Positions 54,753 through 63,244 of a DNA stretch of 64,000 nucleotides are shown here, piece after piece (position 1 is the first letter of the stretch; the number at the start of each line of letters is the position of its first letter). The notes beneath the pieces were generated by a model. The model searched no databases, was not told the DNA's origin, and was given only the letters and a program-made list of their open reading frames with translations. The DNA is from Stieleria marina (GTDB taxonomy: Bacteria > Planctomycetota > Planctomycetia > Pirellulales > Pirellulaceae): assembly GCA_007741555.1 (NCBI GenBank), contig CP036526.1:62001-126000 (forward strand). Reading direction: 5' to 3'. The translations under genes and the position numbers were made by a program.

Positions 54753-55787
54753 GTGTCACTAGCAACTCTATTTTTCGATACCGTCGGATTTTGCAATCCA
54801 CTCGGCTCAAAAGCTGGTGCCAGCGCCAGCGGTTTTCCCGATGTGTCTTCGGCGCCACCTGATACGCGACGGTTGATTCGCGATCGACGTTACTGCCGCG
54901 TGCTGACCGACGAAAGTGTCATGCCGTTGGATGAGTGTTCACTGTCATGCGCCTGGAAGGCAGTCGAGCACGACATGGCACTTGTGCCTGGCGGAGACGT
55001 TCGGCTGACCAGCGACACGATCGTCTCAACTCCCAGCGGGTTTGAAACGGTGACGGATCCTGCCAATGTTGTTTCCGTCCAATCCTTGTATCTTGATCGC
55101 GACTGTGTGACCAACGGTGACTATCTGCGATTCGTTCAAGCAGGTGGGTACGTCACGGCCGACTATTGGCCTGAAGACGTGCTACCAAACGTGCTTCATT
55201 TTCTGGACAGCACCGGGAGTCATGGGCCAAAGTACTGGGTCAACGGCAAACCGGACGCGGCGAAGCTTGACCATCCGGTTGTCGGGCTCAGTTGGTACGA
55301 AGCCAACGCCTACGCAGCGTGGATCGGTAAACGCCTGCCAACTTCCGAAGAATGGCAACGCGCCGGGACTTGGCCGGAAGCTCACGCCGGCGGCGGAACC
55401 GAACTTCGGTATCCATGGGGAAATGCTTTCGACCCGTCCAAAGCAAACACATGGGCCGGCGGGATCGGTGAAACCGTTTCGGTGCGAAGTTACGAAACCG
55501 GCAACACGCCAAACGGCGTCCGGCAACTGGTCGGCAATGTATGGGAGTGGGTCGACGTGCTATTCCATCCCCAGACCGAACAGGGAGTCTCCGTCCTGCT
55601 GGATCAAACGATGGCCGAAATTCGCGGCGGATCATTCGATACCTACTTCCATTCACAAGCGACCTGTCAGTTTCGAACCGGACAGCCGCTGCTGTTTAGA
55701 GGTGCAAATATTGGGTTCCGATGCTGCGTCAGCGCGTCGGCACTGACTAACCTTCCCGAGTCCCCCACCGAGAGCATCCAGTCATGA
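54753..55787 (+). CDS. Formylglycine-generating enzyme fold protein (FGE/SUMF1-like), catalytic pair incomplete
   Basis: The protein has 344 residues. After about 60 divergent residues comes an FGE-sulfatase fold: ALVPGGDVRL, LYLDRDCVTNGDYLRFVQAGGY, HPVVGLSWYEANAYAAWIGKRLPTSEEWQRAG, YPWGNAFDPSKANTW, VRQLVGNVWEWVD, IRGGSFDTYFHSQATCQFR and GANIGFRC. In true enzymes two active-site cysteines flank the RGGS...C-x-R region; here the first position is Thr (SFDT) and only the second Cys remains. A binding or scaffolding role is more likely than sulfatase activation. GTG 54753 has GGAG six bases upstream. It overlaps the GTPase gene by four bases. Confidence 0.85.
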   Translation: MSLATLFFDTVGFCNPLGSKAGASASGFPDVSSAPPDTRRLIRDRRYCRVLTDESVMPLDECSLSCAWKAVEHDMALVPGGDVRLTSDTIVSTPSGFETVTDPANVVSVQSLYLDRDCVTNGDYLRFVQAGGYVTADYWPEDVLPNVLHFLDSTGSHGPKYWVNGKPDAAKLDHPVVGLSWYEANAYAAWIGKRLPTSEEWQRAGTWPEAHAGGGTELRYPWGNAFDPSKANTWAGGIGETVSVRSYETGNTPNGVRQLVGNVWEWVDVLFHPQTEQGVSVLLDQTMAEIRGGSFDTYFHSQATCQFRTGQPLLFRGANIGFRCCVSASALTNLPESPTESIQS

Positions 55788-56701
55788 GCACGACAGCCAA
55801 ATACAGAGATGTTTCCCTAGGCGATCCGGAAACCGATATTCCATGCGCCTGCTGTGATCAGCCTTTGCTGTCCACAAGCGACTACTGTCCTACTTGTGAA
55901 ACACCGACGACGCTGTCCAGTACAGTGGCCGCACGCGGCGGGCGACAAGATTTCATTTCGGTTCTGGGCGCTAGTAACGCTGGCAAGACGGTTTATCTGG
56001 GACTGCTATTGGACATTCTTAGCAAGGGTTCCGATGCCTTCCGCGGTTCGGCCACCAGCGCGTTCTCGATCGATTTGCAGGAACAGGTGGTGACCGCACT
56101 GGAACGTAAAATGTTCCCCGAAAAGACACCGACCGAAGCAGACGCTTGGAAGTGGTTGCATTGCCAGATTTCGATGGCCAAAAAGAAATCGACCGAGCAC
56201 ATTGACCTGATTTCTCCCGACTTTGCTGGCGAAGCCATCGCAATGGAGATCAACCAATCCGGCATGTATCCGGCAATCGGACATGTCGTGCAGAAGTCCA
56301 CCGGACTGATGATTCTGTGCGACTCGTTGCGAGTCCGTGACGAGGGATCAGCAGAAGATCTGTTTGGGATGAAATTGGCCTCCTATATCGCGGGCCAACA
56401 TGGATTGACCACCGATTCGGCTGCTCGAAAAGACGCCGGACCATCGATCGCGATCGTGTTCACCAAATGCGATGGCTGCCCCGAAGCGATCGAAGATCCG
56501 GCCAGATTCGCGGCCAACAATACGCCGCGAATGTTCGAGTATTGTCGGCGTACATTCACGAATCATAACTTCTTTGCGGCCAGCGTCGCCGGCAGTTCAG
56601 GAACGTTGGCTGACTCCAATGGCCGACAAACAAGAATGCCGTTTCATATTCAACCGCAAGGTGTTCTGGAACCGTTGCGTTGGATCGTCGGACAAGGCTA
56701 G
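55784..56701 (+). CDS. Zinc-ribbon GTPase, DO-GTPase2-like
   Basis: The 305-residue protein starts with a zinc ribbon (Cys21/24 and Cys35/38: PCACCDQPLL, YCPTCE). The P-loop is GASNAGKT (62-69), preceded by FISVL. A switch-like DFAGEAI (Asp-x2-Gly) and IAIVFTKCD (near 225), equivalent to NKxD, complete a GTPase fold. The order matches the 'double-GTPase 2' family known from NTP-dependent conflict and signalling systems. It would be the nucleotide switch of the operon. The next gene, a GAP1-like protein, starts 13 bases after its stop. Assignment rests on motifs read by eye; an ATPase of similar fold cannot be excluded. Confidence 0.75.
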   Translation: MSTTAKYRDVSLGDPETDIPCACCDQPLLSTSDYCPTCETPTTLSSTVAARGGRQDFISVLGASNAGKTVYLGLLLDILSKGSDAFRGSATSAFSIDLQEQVVTALERKMFPEKTPTEADAWKWLHCQISMAKKKSTEHIDLISPDFAGEAIAMEINQSGMYPAIGHVVQKSTGLMILCDSLRVRDEGSAEDLFGMKLASYIAGQHGLTTDSAARKDAGPSIAIVFTKCDGCPEAIEDPARFAANNTPRMFEYCRRTFTNHNFFAASVAGSSGTLADSNGRQTRMPFHIQPQGVLEPLRWIVGQG

Positions 56702-56714
56702 GGAAAGCGTCCGC

Positions 56715-57437
56715 ATGAATACTATCAACGTCCAGCAGGCTATCTTCGCTTCCTCCGACCGTGGAAGCATGAAGGGGTATCAGCTTGTTGCGAAGTCGGA
56801 CGGCATCGATCGTTGGACAAGCCAAGAGCTATGCCGATGGATGCCATCGCGCGCCGCCAGTGATGACCCCAATGACTGGAGCATCAACTATTTCCCGATC
56901 AAAGAAGACTGTTTCGCGATCACACGATCGGTTTTGGGCGGCCCCGAATACAGCGGCCGGGGAGCGACCCAGCTGGTCACGCTCATATTGCTGTTAAGCG
57001 ATTCGCAATTCGCTCTTTACAGCTACGATCCAATCTCCGTCGCCAATACCGCCATGGCGATGGGCTTGCTGAGGCTGCCGCTGGAGATGCGTTGCTCCGA
57101 ATTGCCGATGGCCAGTCTTCCCGACGCGCCGCTCTTGGCACCAACGCAAAAGGCTGGCGAACCGACCTGCCAGCGCGAACAACACATGCTGGATGAGCTC
57201 ACGTCTCTGATCGACCAATCACGACGCGTCGCCGTCGTCGGCAGAGTCGATCCCATCAAAGCCGTTAGCTGCCTGATGCCAAGGCTATCGAGTCGGGCTC
57301 GTCGCGAATTTAGTTTCACAACCGGACTACCGCCCGCCGTTCGCCGCCCCTTTCAGGCGCATTTCCTAACGTCGGTCGACAAGACGAACCGGCGAAACCT
57401 AGAAACGCAACAAATCGTTCCCGTCGCCGTCCGATAG
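56715..57437 (+). CDS. GTPase-associated GAP1-N-like protein
   Basis: The 240-residue protein begins VQQAIFASSDRGSMKGYQLVAKSDGI, then has a Trp-rich ELCRWMPS turn, CFAITRSVLGGPEYSGRGATQLVTLILLL and a helical end (LSSRARREFSFTTGLPPAVRRPFQAHFL). This pattern (GYQLVA-S-GI followed by EYSGRG) matches the N-terminal module of GTPase-associated protein 1 (GAP1-N2 type) encoded beside DO-GTPases. It lacks the longer M and C modules, so it is a short form. ATG 56715 follows the GTPase stop by 13 bases. It closes the operon. Confidence 0.65.
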   Translation: MNTINVQQAIFASSDRGSMKGYQLVAKSDGIDRWTSQELCRWMPSRAASDDPNDWSINYFPIKEDCFAITRSVLGGPEYSGRGATQLVTLILLLSDSQFALYSYDPISVANTAMAMGLLRLPLEMRCSELPMASLPDAPLLAPTQKAGEPTCQREQHMLDELTSLIDQSRRVAVVGRVDPIKAVSCLMPRLSSRARREFSFTTGLPPAVRRPFQAHFLTSVDKTNRRNLETQQIVPVAVR

Positions 57438-57485
57438 CCAGTGCAGGCACGCGAATATCTCAAGAGATTGATCACGGCCCCTTCG

Positions 57486-57499
57486 TGCATCTAGATGCA
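57486..57499. repeat. Perfect 14-base palindrome
   Basis: TGCATCTAGATGCA reads identically on both strands. It lies between the end of the chemosensory operon (57437) and the convergent hydrolase gene (57593). It could be a protein-binding site or a tiny terminator stem; there is no T-run. Confidence 0.35.
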
Positions 57500-57592
57500 A
57501 TCGGCTCTGCCCCTCGAGCTTCCTCGGCGGCTGAAGAGCGAAAACCCAGCGATCACATTTACGACCGAGTGTCGCAAATGACCATTCCGGAC

Positions 57593-58969
57593 TCAATTCG
57601 AGCTTCGGACAGCCACGGTTGGCGCTGACTTCAAGCCGACAGTATTGACCGTGATGATCTGATACTCATGCGTCTTTTCGATTGCTGTGGTGTCAGTGAA
57701 TTCCATTTTTGCCAGCGGTTGGGCTGGCGTGTCGCTGTACTGCAAATTCTGAAAGAGCTGCCGACCAAAGCGGTTCTTGCCGTTGCCGGATACTTCGGCG
57801 AGCAATTTTCCGTCGCGCATCACAATGAACTTCCCGACTCCGCTTTCTAGATCCGCTTCGGCGCTCCAACGCAATTCGTTTCCTTCACAGACGACATGCG
57901 TCGGTGCGGGCGGTGGTGAAAAATCGTCAACGTTCGTGTCTTGGCGAAACTGCATCCACGCCTTGGCGATGCTTTCGCTGGGTAACCAGCCCATCTTGAG
58001 TGGATCACCATCAAACTTTGCCGCCGGTATCGCGGTCGTTTCTTTCGGCTCGGCCAGCCAAGCAGTGTCTTGCGAAATCACTTTCAAAGCGTCGCCATGG
58101 TTAGCGGGCAATCGCAACCCAAGGCACTCATCCAACCAGGGAATCGCCATGTAGCGAGAGTTCCCGCATTCGTGTGCGGTTAATGGATCAATCGCAACAC
58201 CCACAAGCCCACCACGTCCGCGAACCTTGCCAAAGAACGCGACGTTGGCTGGCCAGACTTTGGCAAACCGACCGTCCGTCACAGTCACGCCTTCTTTCGT
58301 GCCCGGATTGCACATCATGGGAACTTGCAGTGCGGCCTCGGGCAATGAATGCGGCCGGATCTCAGTGCGTTCAGAATTTGCTTCAAACAACGGAACTCCG
58401 GAACGAAGCCAAGCCGCAGCGATACGTTCGGGCTGCGTCATCACCATACCGCCACACCAGTGACCACCGCCGCTGTGTCCCCAAAGTGCAAGTGGCGCGT
58501 TGGCAAGTTCCGCGTGACCAGACATCACGCCAAGATCCTTTAGCGCGCGATCAAACGTGGCCGCGGAACCGTTGCGCGGATCGCACCATCGTTGACAGTC
58601 CGCTTCCTGGGGCTGCTCGTAAGACGGCGACAGCAAGGCACAGTCATGTTTTTTGGCCAGAGCCTGCCAGTGCAAGTCGTAGGCGCCGGTCAAACCTGAT
58701 TTGCACGAACCTTCCCCGCAGCCATGCTGATGAACGACGACGCCACGAAGCGTCTGAACCTCTGCCGGAATCCAAACGGTGTACTTCACCGGAAAACACA
58801 ATTGGCCAAGTTCATCGGACGCTTCGTATCGGACGCGATAGTACGGTGGTTCGGCTTCAGGAACGACATCGTACGGAGGCTGCTGCGCAGCAGTGTTTGT
58901 AACCAGACACGGTGCTGCGATTGCGGCGAGTACAACGATTGCAACAGGTAACTTCTGGGCGTGTGTCAT
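57593..58969 (-). CDS. Secreted alpha/beta hydrolase with C-terminal fibronectin-like domain
   Basis: The protein has 458 residues. A signal peptide (about 1-28) precedes an esterase-like domain: [30 protein letters not shown] (oxyanion strand), [21 protein letters not shown], and the nucleophile elbow [11 protein letters not shown] with Ser166. Cysteine pairs (GCGEGSC, DCQRWC) may form disulfides. About residues 345-455 look like a fibronectin type III module ([20 protein letters not shown] through [15 protein letters not shown]). It probably hydrolyses an ester outside the cytoplasm. It is convergent with the chemosensory operon. Confidence 0.8.
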   Translation of the reverse strand: MTHAQKLPVAIVVLAAIAAPCLVTNTAAQQPPYDVVPEAEPPYYRVRYEASDELGQLCFPVKYTVWIPAEVQTLRGVVVHQHGCGEGSCKSGLTGAYDLHWQALAKKHDCALLSPSYEQPQEADCQRWCDPRNGSAATFDRALKDLGVMSGHAELANAPLALWGHSGGGHWCGGMVMTQPERIAAAWLRSGVPLFEANSERTEIRPHSLPEAALQVPMMCNPGTKEGVTVTDGRFAKVWPANVAFFGKVRGRGGLVGVAIDPLTAHECGNSRYMAIPWLDECLGLRLPANHGDALKVISQDTAWLAEPKETTAIPAAKFDGDPLKMGWLPSESIAKAWMQFRQDTNVDDFSPPPAPTHVVCEGNELRWSAEADLESGVGKFIVMRDGKLLAEVSGNGKNRFGRQLFQNLQYSDTPAQPLAKMEFTDTTAIEKTHEYQIITVNTVGLKSAPTVAVRSSN

Positions 58970-59219
58970 AGTCGATCTTCAATTCGGGAAAGTACCAGCG
59001 GGAGCATTGTAGCTAAGGACGCAGGGCTGGTTCGTGCCGGTCAGCGCGGATTTCCGTTGCACGGCTCTCCAAGGCACAAGGTCGGCGGTACTGAATGGGG
59101 CCAGCATTTCTGCGACAAAAACTTTTGGGAATTGGTTCAGGGATCCGGCTGGGTTTCGCACAGGTGATGGTGAACGGAAATCGCTAACCAATTCACCACT
59201 GATAATCACCTGCAATCCT

Positions 59220-60092
59220 ATGATCAACGCCCTCACAACGACAAAGAAAAAAAAGACAAAACGACGCGCCACGAAACGAAGCATTACGCGTCCCTTAGAG
59301 ACTCTTGAAAACCGCCAACTCATGGCGGCTGACATTAGCGTCGAACAAGCGACGGCCCTGCCGACAACGCTGCCGGCAGTCGTCAGCACCGTTGCCAGCG
59401 AATCGGCTGGCAGTTCCACGACGATCCACGCTGATGCAGTTGATGGCGTGTTTGGCGATTCTGGCATGTCGCCTCAGGCGATGGACTCGGCAGCGAATGC
59501 TCTGGTCCAGGAGATGAAGGCATCCGCCGAAGCGACGGGGCGAGTTGCACTGAACGCCTTTGATGAACTCGCGACATTCGCCGGCATCACCATCGAATCA
59601 CCAGCGTTCCAGGCCGACGGATCCTTCTCGGGAACCAGTCAATTTGGTGATTCTGCGGCTCCGGTATTGCTTCAGTACATTTCGGCAACTGGATCCTGGG
59701 CACTCGCGAATGAGACCGACCTGCCATCACTGGTCCCCGCTGATTCAGGATTTCAATCGCCCATCGAGCTGCAGTCGCCATACTTGGTCTTCTCGACAGC
59801 GACCGTTGATATCTCCTCTGGCGAGATGTCCGCTGGGGCGACTGATTTTTACGGTCGAATTTATGAGTCCGATAACTTCACCGTACGGCTTCAGCGCGGC
59901 GTCAACTTGCTTTCGCGAGCTACGATAGCAGATGACTCCGCCGTGGACGACATCCTTGGCGTGATTGGCATCGACATTCCGGCTGTGGAACTCGAAGGCG
60001 TTGTCTTTGCGACGTCGAATCCGACACCATCGAAATGTTCAAGCAGGCCAAACAAGACGCGCGATTCTGGGATCAGTTTCGCGAACAAATGA
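59220..60092 (+). CDS. LEPR-type secreted protein, N-terminal part (frameshifted)
   Basis: From ATG 59220 (MINALTTTKKKKTKRRATKR) the 290-residue product has a basic start, then RPLETLENRQLMAADIS, an LEPR-XLL-like planctomycete leader. Alanine-rich helices and a beta-rich domain follow (TIESPAFQADGSFSGTSQFGDS; SGEMSAGATDFYGRIY). Near ELEGVVFATSN the sense is lost: the last 25 residues (PTPSKCSSRPNKTRDS) are unlike the rest. The natural continuation DVESDTIEMFKQAKQDARFW is in the frame of the next entry. This half and 60035-61918 are one gene disrupted near 60003-60015 by a missing base, a sequencing error, or a programmed slip. Confidence 0.75.
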   Translation: MINALTTTKKKKTKRRATKRSITRPLETLENRQLMAADISVEQATALPTTLPAVVSTVASESAGSSTTIHADAVDGVFGDSGMSPQAMDSAANALVQEMKASAEATGRVALNAFDELATFAGITIESPAFQADGSFSGTSQFGDSAAPVLLQYISATGSWALANETDLPSLVPADSGFQSPIELQSPYLVFSTATVDISSGEMSAGATDFYGRIYESDNFTVRLQRGVNLLSRATIADDSAVDDILGVIGIDIPAVELEGVVFATSNPTPSKCSSRPNKTRDSGISFANK

Positions 60093-61918
60093 TGCTTCGT
60101 GCAACGTTGCCTGGAATCAATCTGGACGGCTTGCCGCCAAACATGACGACCGGCGGTGCTTACCTGGTCTGGGAATCACCCGGCACAAATCAGGACCAAG
60201 TCTACGCAGCGTTGGATTTGCTGCTGCATCAAGAAAATGACCTGCCCGTTCGTTTGACCGGACGCGCTGGATTTGCCGACACACCGACTGGCAGTGAACT
60301 GCGAGTATCCGCCACCGCGGCAAACATCAGCGACGCTTTTGGCGTCACAGGATTGGACCTCCAACAAGTCACGATGCTGCTGGACGTTGATACGATCAAT
60401 AAGCCAGCGACCGGAGACAAATTGGCTGCCGCGGACCCGACGTCGGCGGTTCCAACGATTGGTCTGGGCATCTCGGCAAACATGGTGATTGGTGGTCGCG
60501 ACGTGATGATCGCTGGCAAGGTCGAATTGAACATTGCGACCGGTACGCCAATGAAGGTTGCCCTTCGCGGTGAATTGAGCTCGCTCTCAAGCCTGGACCT
60601 CGTCCGCTTTGCAAACCGCATGTCTGGCCTCGGTGCCGTCGATATCAACGAAAGTGCTCTGCCGAACTTTGAAATTCGCGACCTTGTCATCAACATCGCA
60701 CCACTCGGCGGCGACACACAGCTTGGAATCGAAGACGGCATCGGCCTGAAAGGCGAACTGTACGTCAACGATCGCTTTCTGGCGAAAGTCGACGGATCGA
60801 TCGACCGAACCGGCATCGTTCCCAAGATTCGTCTAACCGCGTGGACACACGAGATTGAATTGGGGGCGTTGTCGGTGTCGGATGTCCACATCGATATCCA
60901 GATGACTCAGTCGGCCGACGATTTCTTCATCGTTAAAGGAAGCGTGGCGGTGCTGGGAGCTTCTCACTCGGTCGATATTCATCTAGCTGCGGACAAAATG
61001 CATTATCGCATCACCACCGAAGTCGACGGGTTGGGAATGGTCGACTATGCGTTTGAATCTCAAATGACCGGAACGCCGTATTGGACATTCCATGCCACCG
61101 TTCGCAACGACGCCAGTACTCATCTGGAGCAAAACGTCGCCAGCGGAGCCCGAGACTGGGCAACCGAAGCGACCGCGTCATTCAAGAAAGCACAAAGTGC
61201 CTTGGATGCTGCTCAAGCCGAGGTCAACACGCTCAAGCAGGAGCGTGCCACTGCGATCGCTGAGGCACAAAAAGAATTCGACGAGTTTGAAGCGAAACTG
61301 GAAAAGGCTGAGAAATCGGTCGCAACGCTTAGGTCGCGTTTGGACTCTTGGATCCGAAGCGAGCGAACCGCTTGGTCACGCTACCGCAGTGCGGTCAACA
61401 GCCGGAAAGCTGCGAAATGGTACCAGTACGCAGGACGCCGCGCGGTCGAAGTCTCACGCTACGCAACGTACATAGGCATCCGATCGGGGCGCTATGCGGT
61501 GCAAGGGTCGTTGAAGGCCGCGGAAGTCGTTTTGCGAGAAGTGAAGGAAGCTGCCAGTTCCACCCTGGATCTCGCTGGCCCAGAGATGAACCCGGAAGTG
61601 CTCCGCATCAACGCGGAGTTGGCGATCATGACCGCGGGACTTCAAATTGCCAAAGCAGCCGTCACAGCTGCAGAATCAGTTTCGACGGAAACCGCCGAAG
61701 CCATCGCGTTGGCAGCGGAGCATCACGACGACCTGTTCATGATCGATCGCATTCACTTTTCGGGAACGCTTTCAGCAGCGATCGTAAACAACGAATTTGA
61801 TCTGAAAATCGATTGTCGGTTGTTGAACAAAGCAAAGAAGATTGACATTGATATCTCGCTCTCCGATTTCAGCCCAGAGCAATTGATGGAACGTCTCATT
61901 GACGAGATTCGCAGCTGA
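60035..61918 (+). CDS. LEPR-type secreted protein, C-terminal part (frameshifted)
   Basis: This is the 627-residue continuation of the gene starting at 59220, in the -1 frame. Beta-rich modules repeat (LRVSATAANISDAFGVTGLDLQQVTMLLDVDT; GLKGELYVNDRFLAKVDGSIDRTGI; AAIVNNEFDLKIDCRLLNKAKKIDIDISL). Near residues 370-560 lies a helical coiled-coil segment (FKKAQSALDAAQAEVNTLKQERATAIAEAQKEFDEFEAKLEKAEKSV). There is no own signal peptide at ATG 60035, and the coding sense extends upstream to at least 60012, so 60035 is not a natural start. No enzymatic motif is seen; it looks structural or adhesive. Confidence 0.75.
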   Translation: MFKQAKQDARFWDQFREQMMLRATLPGINLDGLPPNMTTGGAYLVWESPGTNQDQVYAALDLLLHQENDLPVRLTGRAGFADTPTGSELRVSATAANISDAFGVTGLDLQQVTMLLDVDTINKPATGDKLAAADPTSAVPTIGLGISANMVIGGRDVMIAGKVELNIATGTPMKVALRGELSSLSSLDLVRFANRMSGLGAVDINESALPNFEIRDLVINIAPLGGDTQLGIEDGIGLKGELYVNDRFLAKVDGSIDRTGIVPKIRLTAWTHEIELGALSVSDVHIDIQMTQSADDFFIVKGSVAVLGASHSVDIHLAADKMHYRITTEVDGLGMVDYAFESQMTGTPYWTFHATVRNDASTHLEQNVASGARDWATEATASFKKAQSALDAAQAEVNTLKQERATAIAEAQKEFDEFEAKLEKAEKSVATLRSRLDSWIRSERTAWSRYRSAVNSRKAAKWYQYAGRRAVEVSRYATYIGIRSGRYAVQGSLKAAEVVLREVKEAASSTLDLAGPEMNPEVLRINAELAIMTAGLQIAKAAVTAAESVSTETAEAIALAAEHHDDLFMIDRIHFSGTLSAAIVNNEFDLKIDCRLLNKAKKIDIDISLSDFSPEQLMERLIDEIRS

Positions 61919-62375
61919 TTGAATGTTGAATCTCAAACCCGGCGATCGCCCGATTTCTAAAGTCAGGCGATCGATCTTCTTTGTTACATGACGTACGAAC
62001 GCGCGATGGAACACGTAAGTCACCTCTCGAAGGAGTGAAACGCTTCGTCGGTCTCAGAATAGGGTTTCGGTTTTCAATCGCCGAGTAAGATCGACAGATG
62101 ACAAACAAGCCGACGGCGATGGCTCTGTGGAAAACGTGCTCCAATCTATCTAGTTCTGAACCTGATCCAGCACTCTGCCCAATCGAACTTGCTCAGTGCA
62201 TCTTAAGCGAACAAAAGACATTTTACTTTTCATTTGCGAGCACCAACATTTCAATTCTGGATTCGGCCGACTTCGTAACGCATCCACTTAGGTTAGATTT
62301 GAATCGTGGCGATGCCGTGGTAATTTGAATTCTCCGATCCATAACGGATGGAAAAACTCTAGAAGGATGACTGAA
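61919..62375. other. Intergenic region before the DUF4298 gene
   Basis: These 457 bases hold the hairpin at 61943-61973 and a possible promoter for the DUF4298 gene. A 76-codon frame at 62098-62328 (MTNKPTAMALWKTC) has no good ribosome binding site and no recognisable family, and I do not annotate it as a gene. Confidence 0.4.
61943..61973 (+). terminator. Hairpin terminator candidate after the LEPR gene
   Basis: CGATCGCC (61943-61950) and GGCGATCG (61966-61973) form an 8-base stem with a 15-base loop, followed by ATCTTCTTTGTT. It lies 25 bases after the stop codon at 61918. The T-rich stretch is interrupted, so confidence is moderate. Confidence 0.5.
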
Positions 62376-62672
62376 ATGGATGCCGTTGAGAGAATCGTGT
62401 ACTACGAAGAAATTTGTGATGATGCGATGGAAAAAGTGTCCAATCTCCAAAAGGCACTCGACCAATATCAAAGGATTCTCCCCAAATTCAATGAGTTGAA
62501 AGAGTACTATCAAAGCCCATTGTGGAGAAAGGATCGTGACGATGATGCCAATGGAGTGATTCCTCAGAATTTGAAACGGGGGATTCTGTCGGAAGATGGG
62601 ATTTGGAATTTGTTGACAGATGAAATTGAAGTGTTGAATCGGCTGAAAGATCTGGATGCATCGCAGCCTTGA
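62376..62672 (+). CDS. DUF4298 family protein
   Basis: This 98-residue cytosolic helical protein begins MDAVERIVYYEEICDDAMEKVSNLQKALDQYQRI. The DUF4298 signature LKEYYQSPLWRKDRDDDANGVIPQNLKRGILSEDGIWNLL follows. Family members are small and of unknown function. ATG 62376 is chosen because AGAAGGA lies eight bases upstream; ATG 62367 also overlaps that site and is unlikely. It stands alone, so it may belong to an acquired segment. Confidence 0.85.
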   Translation: MDAVERIVYYEEICDDAMEKVSNLQKALDQYQRILPKFNELKEYYQSPLWRKDRDDDANGVIPQNLKRGILSEDGIWNLLTDEIEVLNRLKDLDASQP

Positions 62673-62770
62673 CCATTGGTAATGGGATTTCGGCTGCGGT
62701 ACTCTCGCGCGCAAGCAGCGTGAACCGGCACCAGCCCACCACCACCTTGCCAAATTGATTGAACCGCATG

Positions 62771-62813
62771 TAGGTAAAAACGCATGGCAGTCGCACTGAA
62801 TGCGGCTTACCTA
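62771..62813. repeat. Imperfect hairpin
   Basis: TAGGTAA (62771-62777) pairs with TTACCTA (62807-62813), and CGCAT (62781-62785) pairs with ATGCG (62800-62804) inside it. A 14-base loop closes the structure. It lies in non-coding sequence and could be an RNA element or repeat terminus. Confidence 0.5.
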
Positions 62814-63175
62814 GGCGTGTGGACTTCATGGCAAGATCCAACGCTTTGTCGGAGGCGAAGGGGAGCCAAATTTCTGGTGACCGAGCCCGACGCGAACTAT
62901 CGTGGCCATTTCTTGCCGCGCTTGCAGCAAAATGTTTTTGCGCGGACGAACTTTCGCTCAGACGTCGGTGCTTGGGATTCGGACCGGCAAGACGAGAAAG
63001 GACCCAAGTCGCGCAGTTAGTGCCGCTGGTTGCTCGTCTGGCGAAAATTCAAAACAATGGGCGGACGCGGGTTTGGTCGCCCGCTGTTTTCGTCGTCGCC
63101 TGTGTGCTGCGGTGAACCGCCACTTTGCCGCCCCCAAACGGCCGTTCGATGGCTTGGTATGCGTCGCTGTTGGAG

Positions 63176-63202
63176 CCCAAGAATTGGCAATCAATTCTTG
63201 GG
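63176..63202. repeat. Perfect 10-base-stem hairpin
   Basis: CCCAAGAATT and AATTCTTGGG are exact inverted copies with the loop GGCAATC. It begins about 40 bases beyond the stop of the truncated DUF1559 gene (minus strand). No T-run follows on either strand. Confidence 0.7.
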
Positions 63203-63244
63203 TGCGAGTCGGAGCCGGCATGTCCGCCGGTTCCTGCGCGGCGT

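Larger units (their letters stand above)
62673..63244. other. Gene-poor stretch with hairpins
   Basis: About 570 bases without a credible gene. Open frames on both strands (for example 62902-63522) are arginine- and alanine-rich shadows. It contains two strong inverted repeats (62771-62813 and 63176-63202) and a weaker GC-rich one near 63217-63232. It may be a remnant of an accessory element or a dispersed planctomycete repeat. Confidence 0.5.

Noticed and set aside
60000-60092. Programmed -1 frameshift in the LEPR-type gene
   Set aside because: No canonical X-XXY-YYZ slippery heptamer or clear downstream structure is seen. Mutation or sequence error is the simpler reading.
61941-61950. GGCGATCGCC palindrome resembling a HIP1 element
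   Set aside because: HIP1 is a cyanobacterial repeat. Here the sequence is better explained as one arm of the hairpin at 61943-61973.
62098-62328. Frame of 76 codons before the DUF4298 gene
   Set aside because: There is no family, no clear ribosome binding site, and it runs into the next reading frame. It is kept only as a note.
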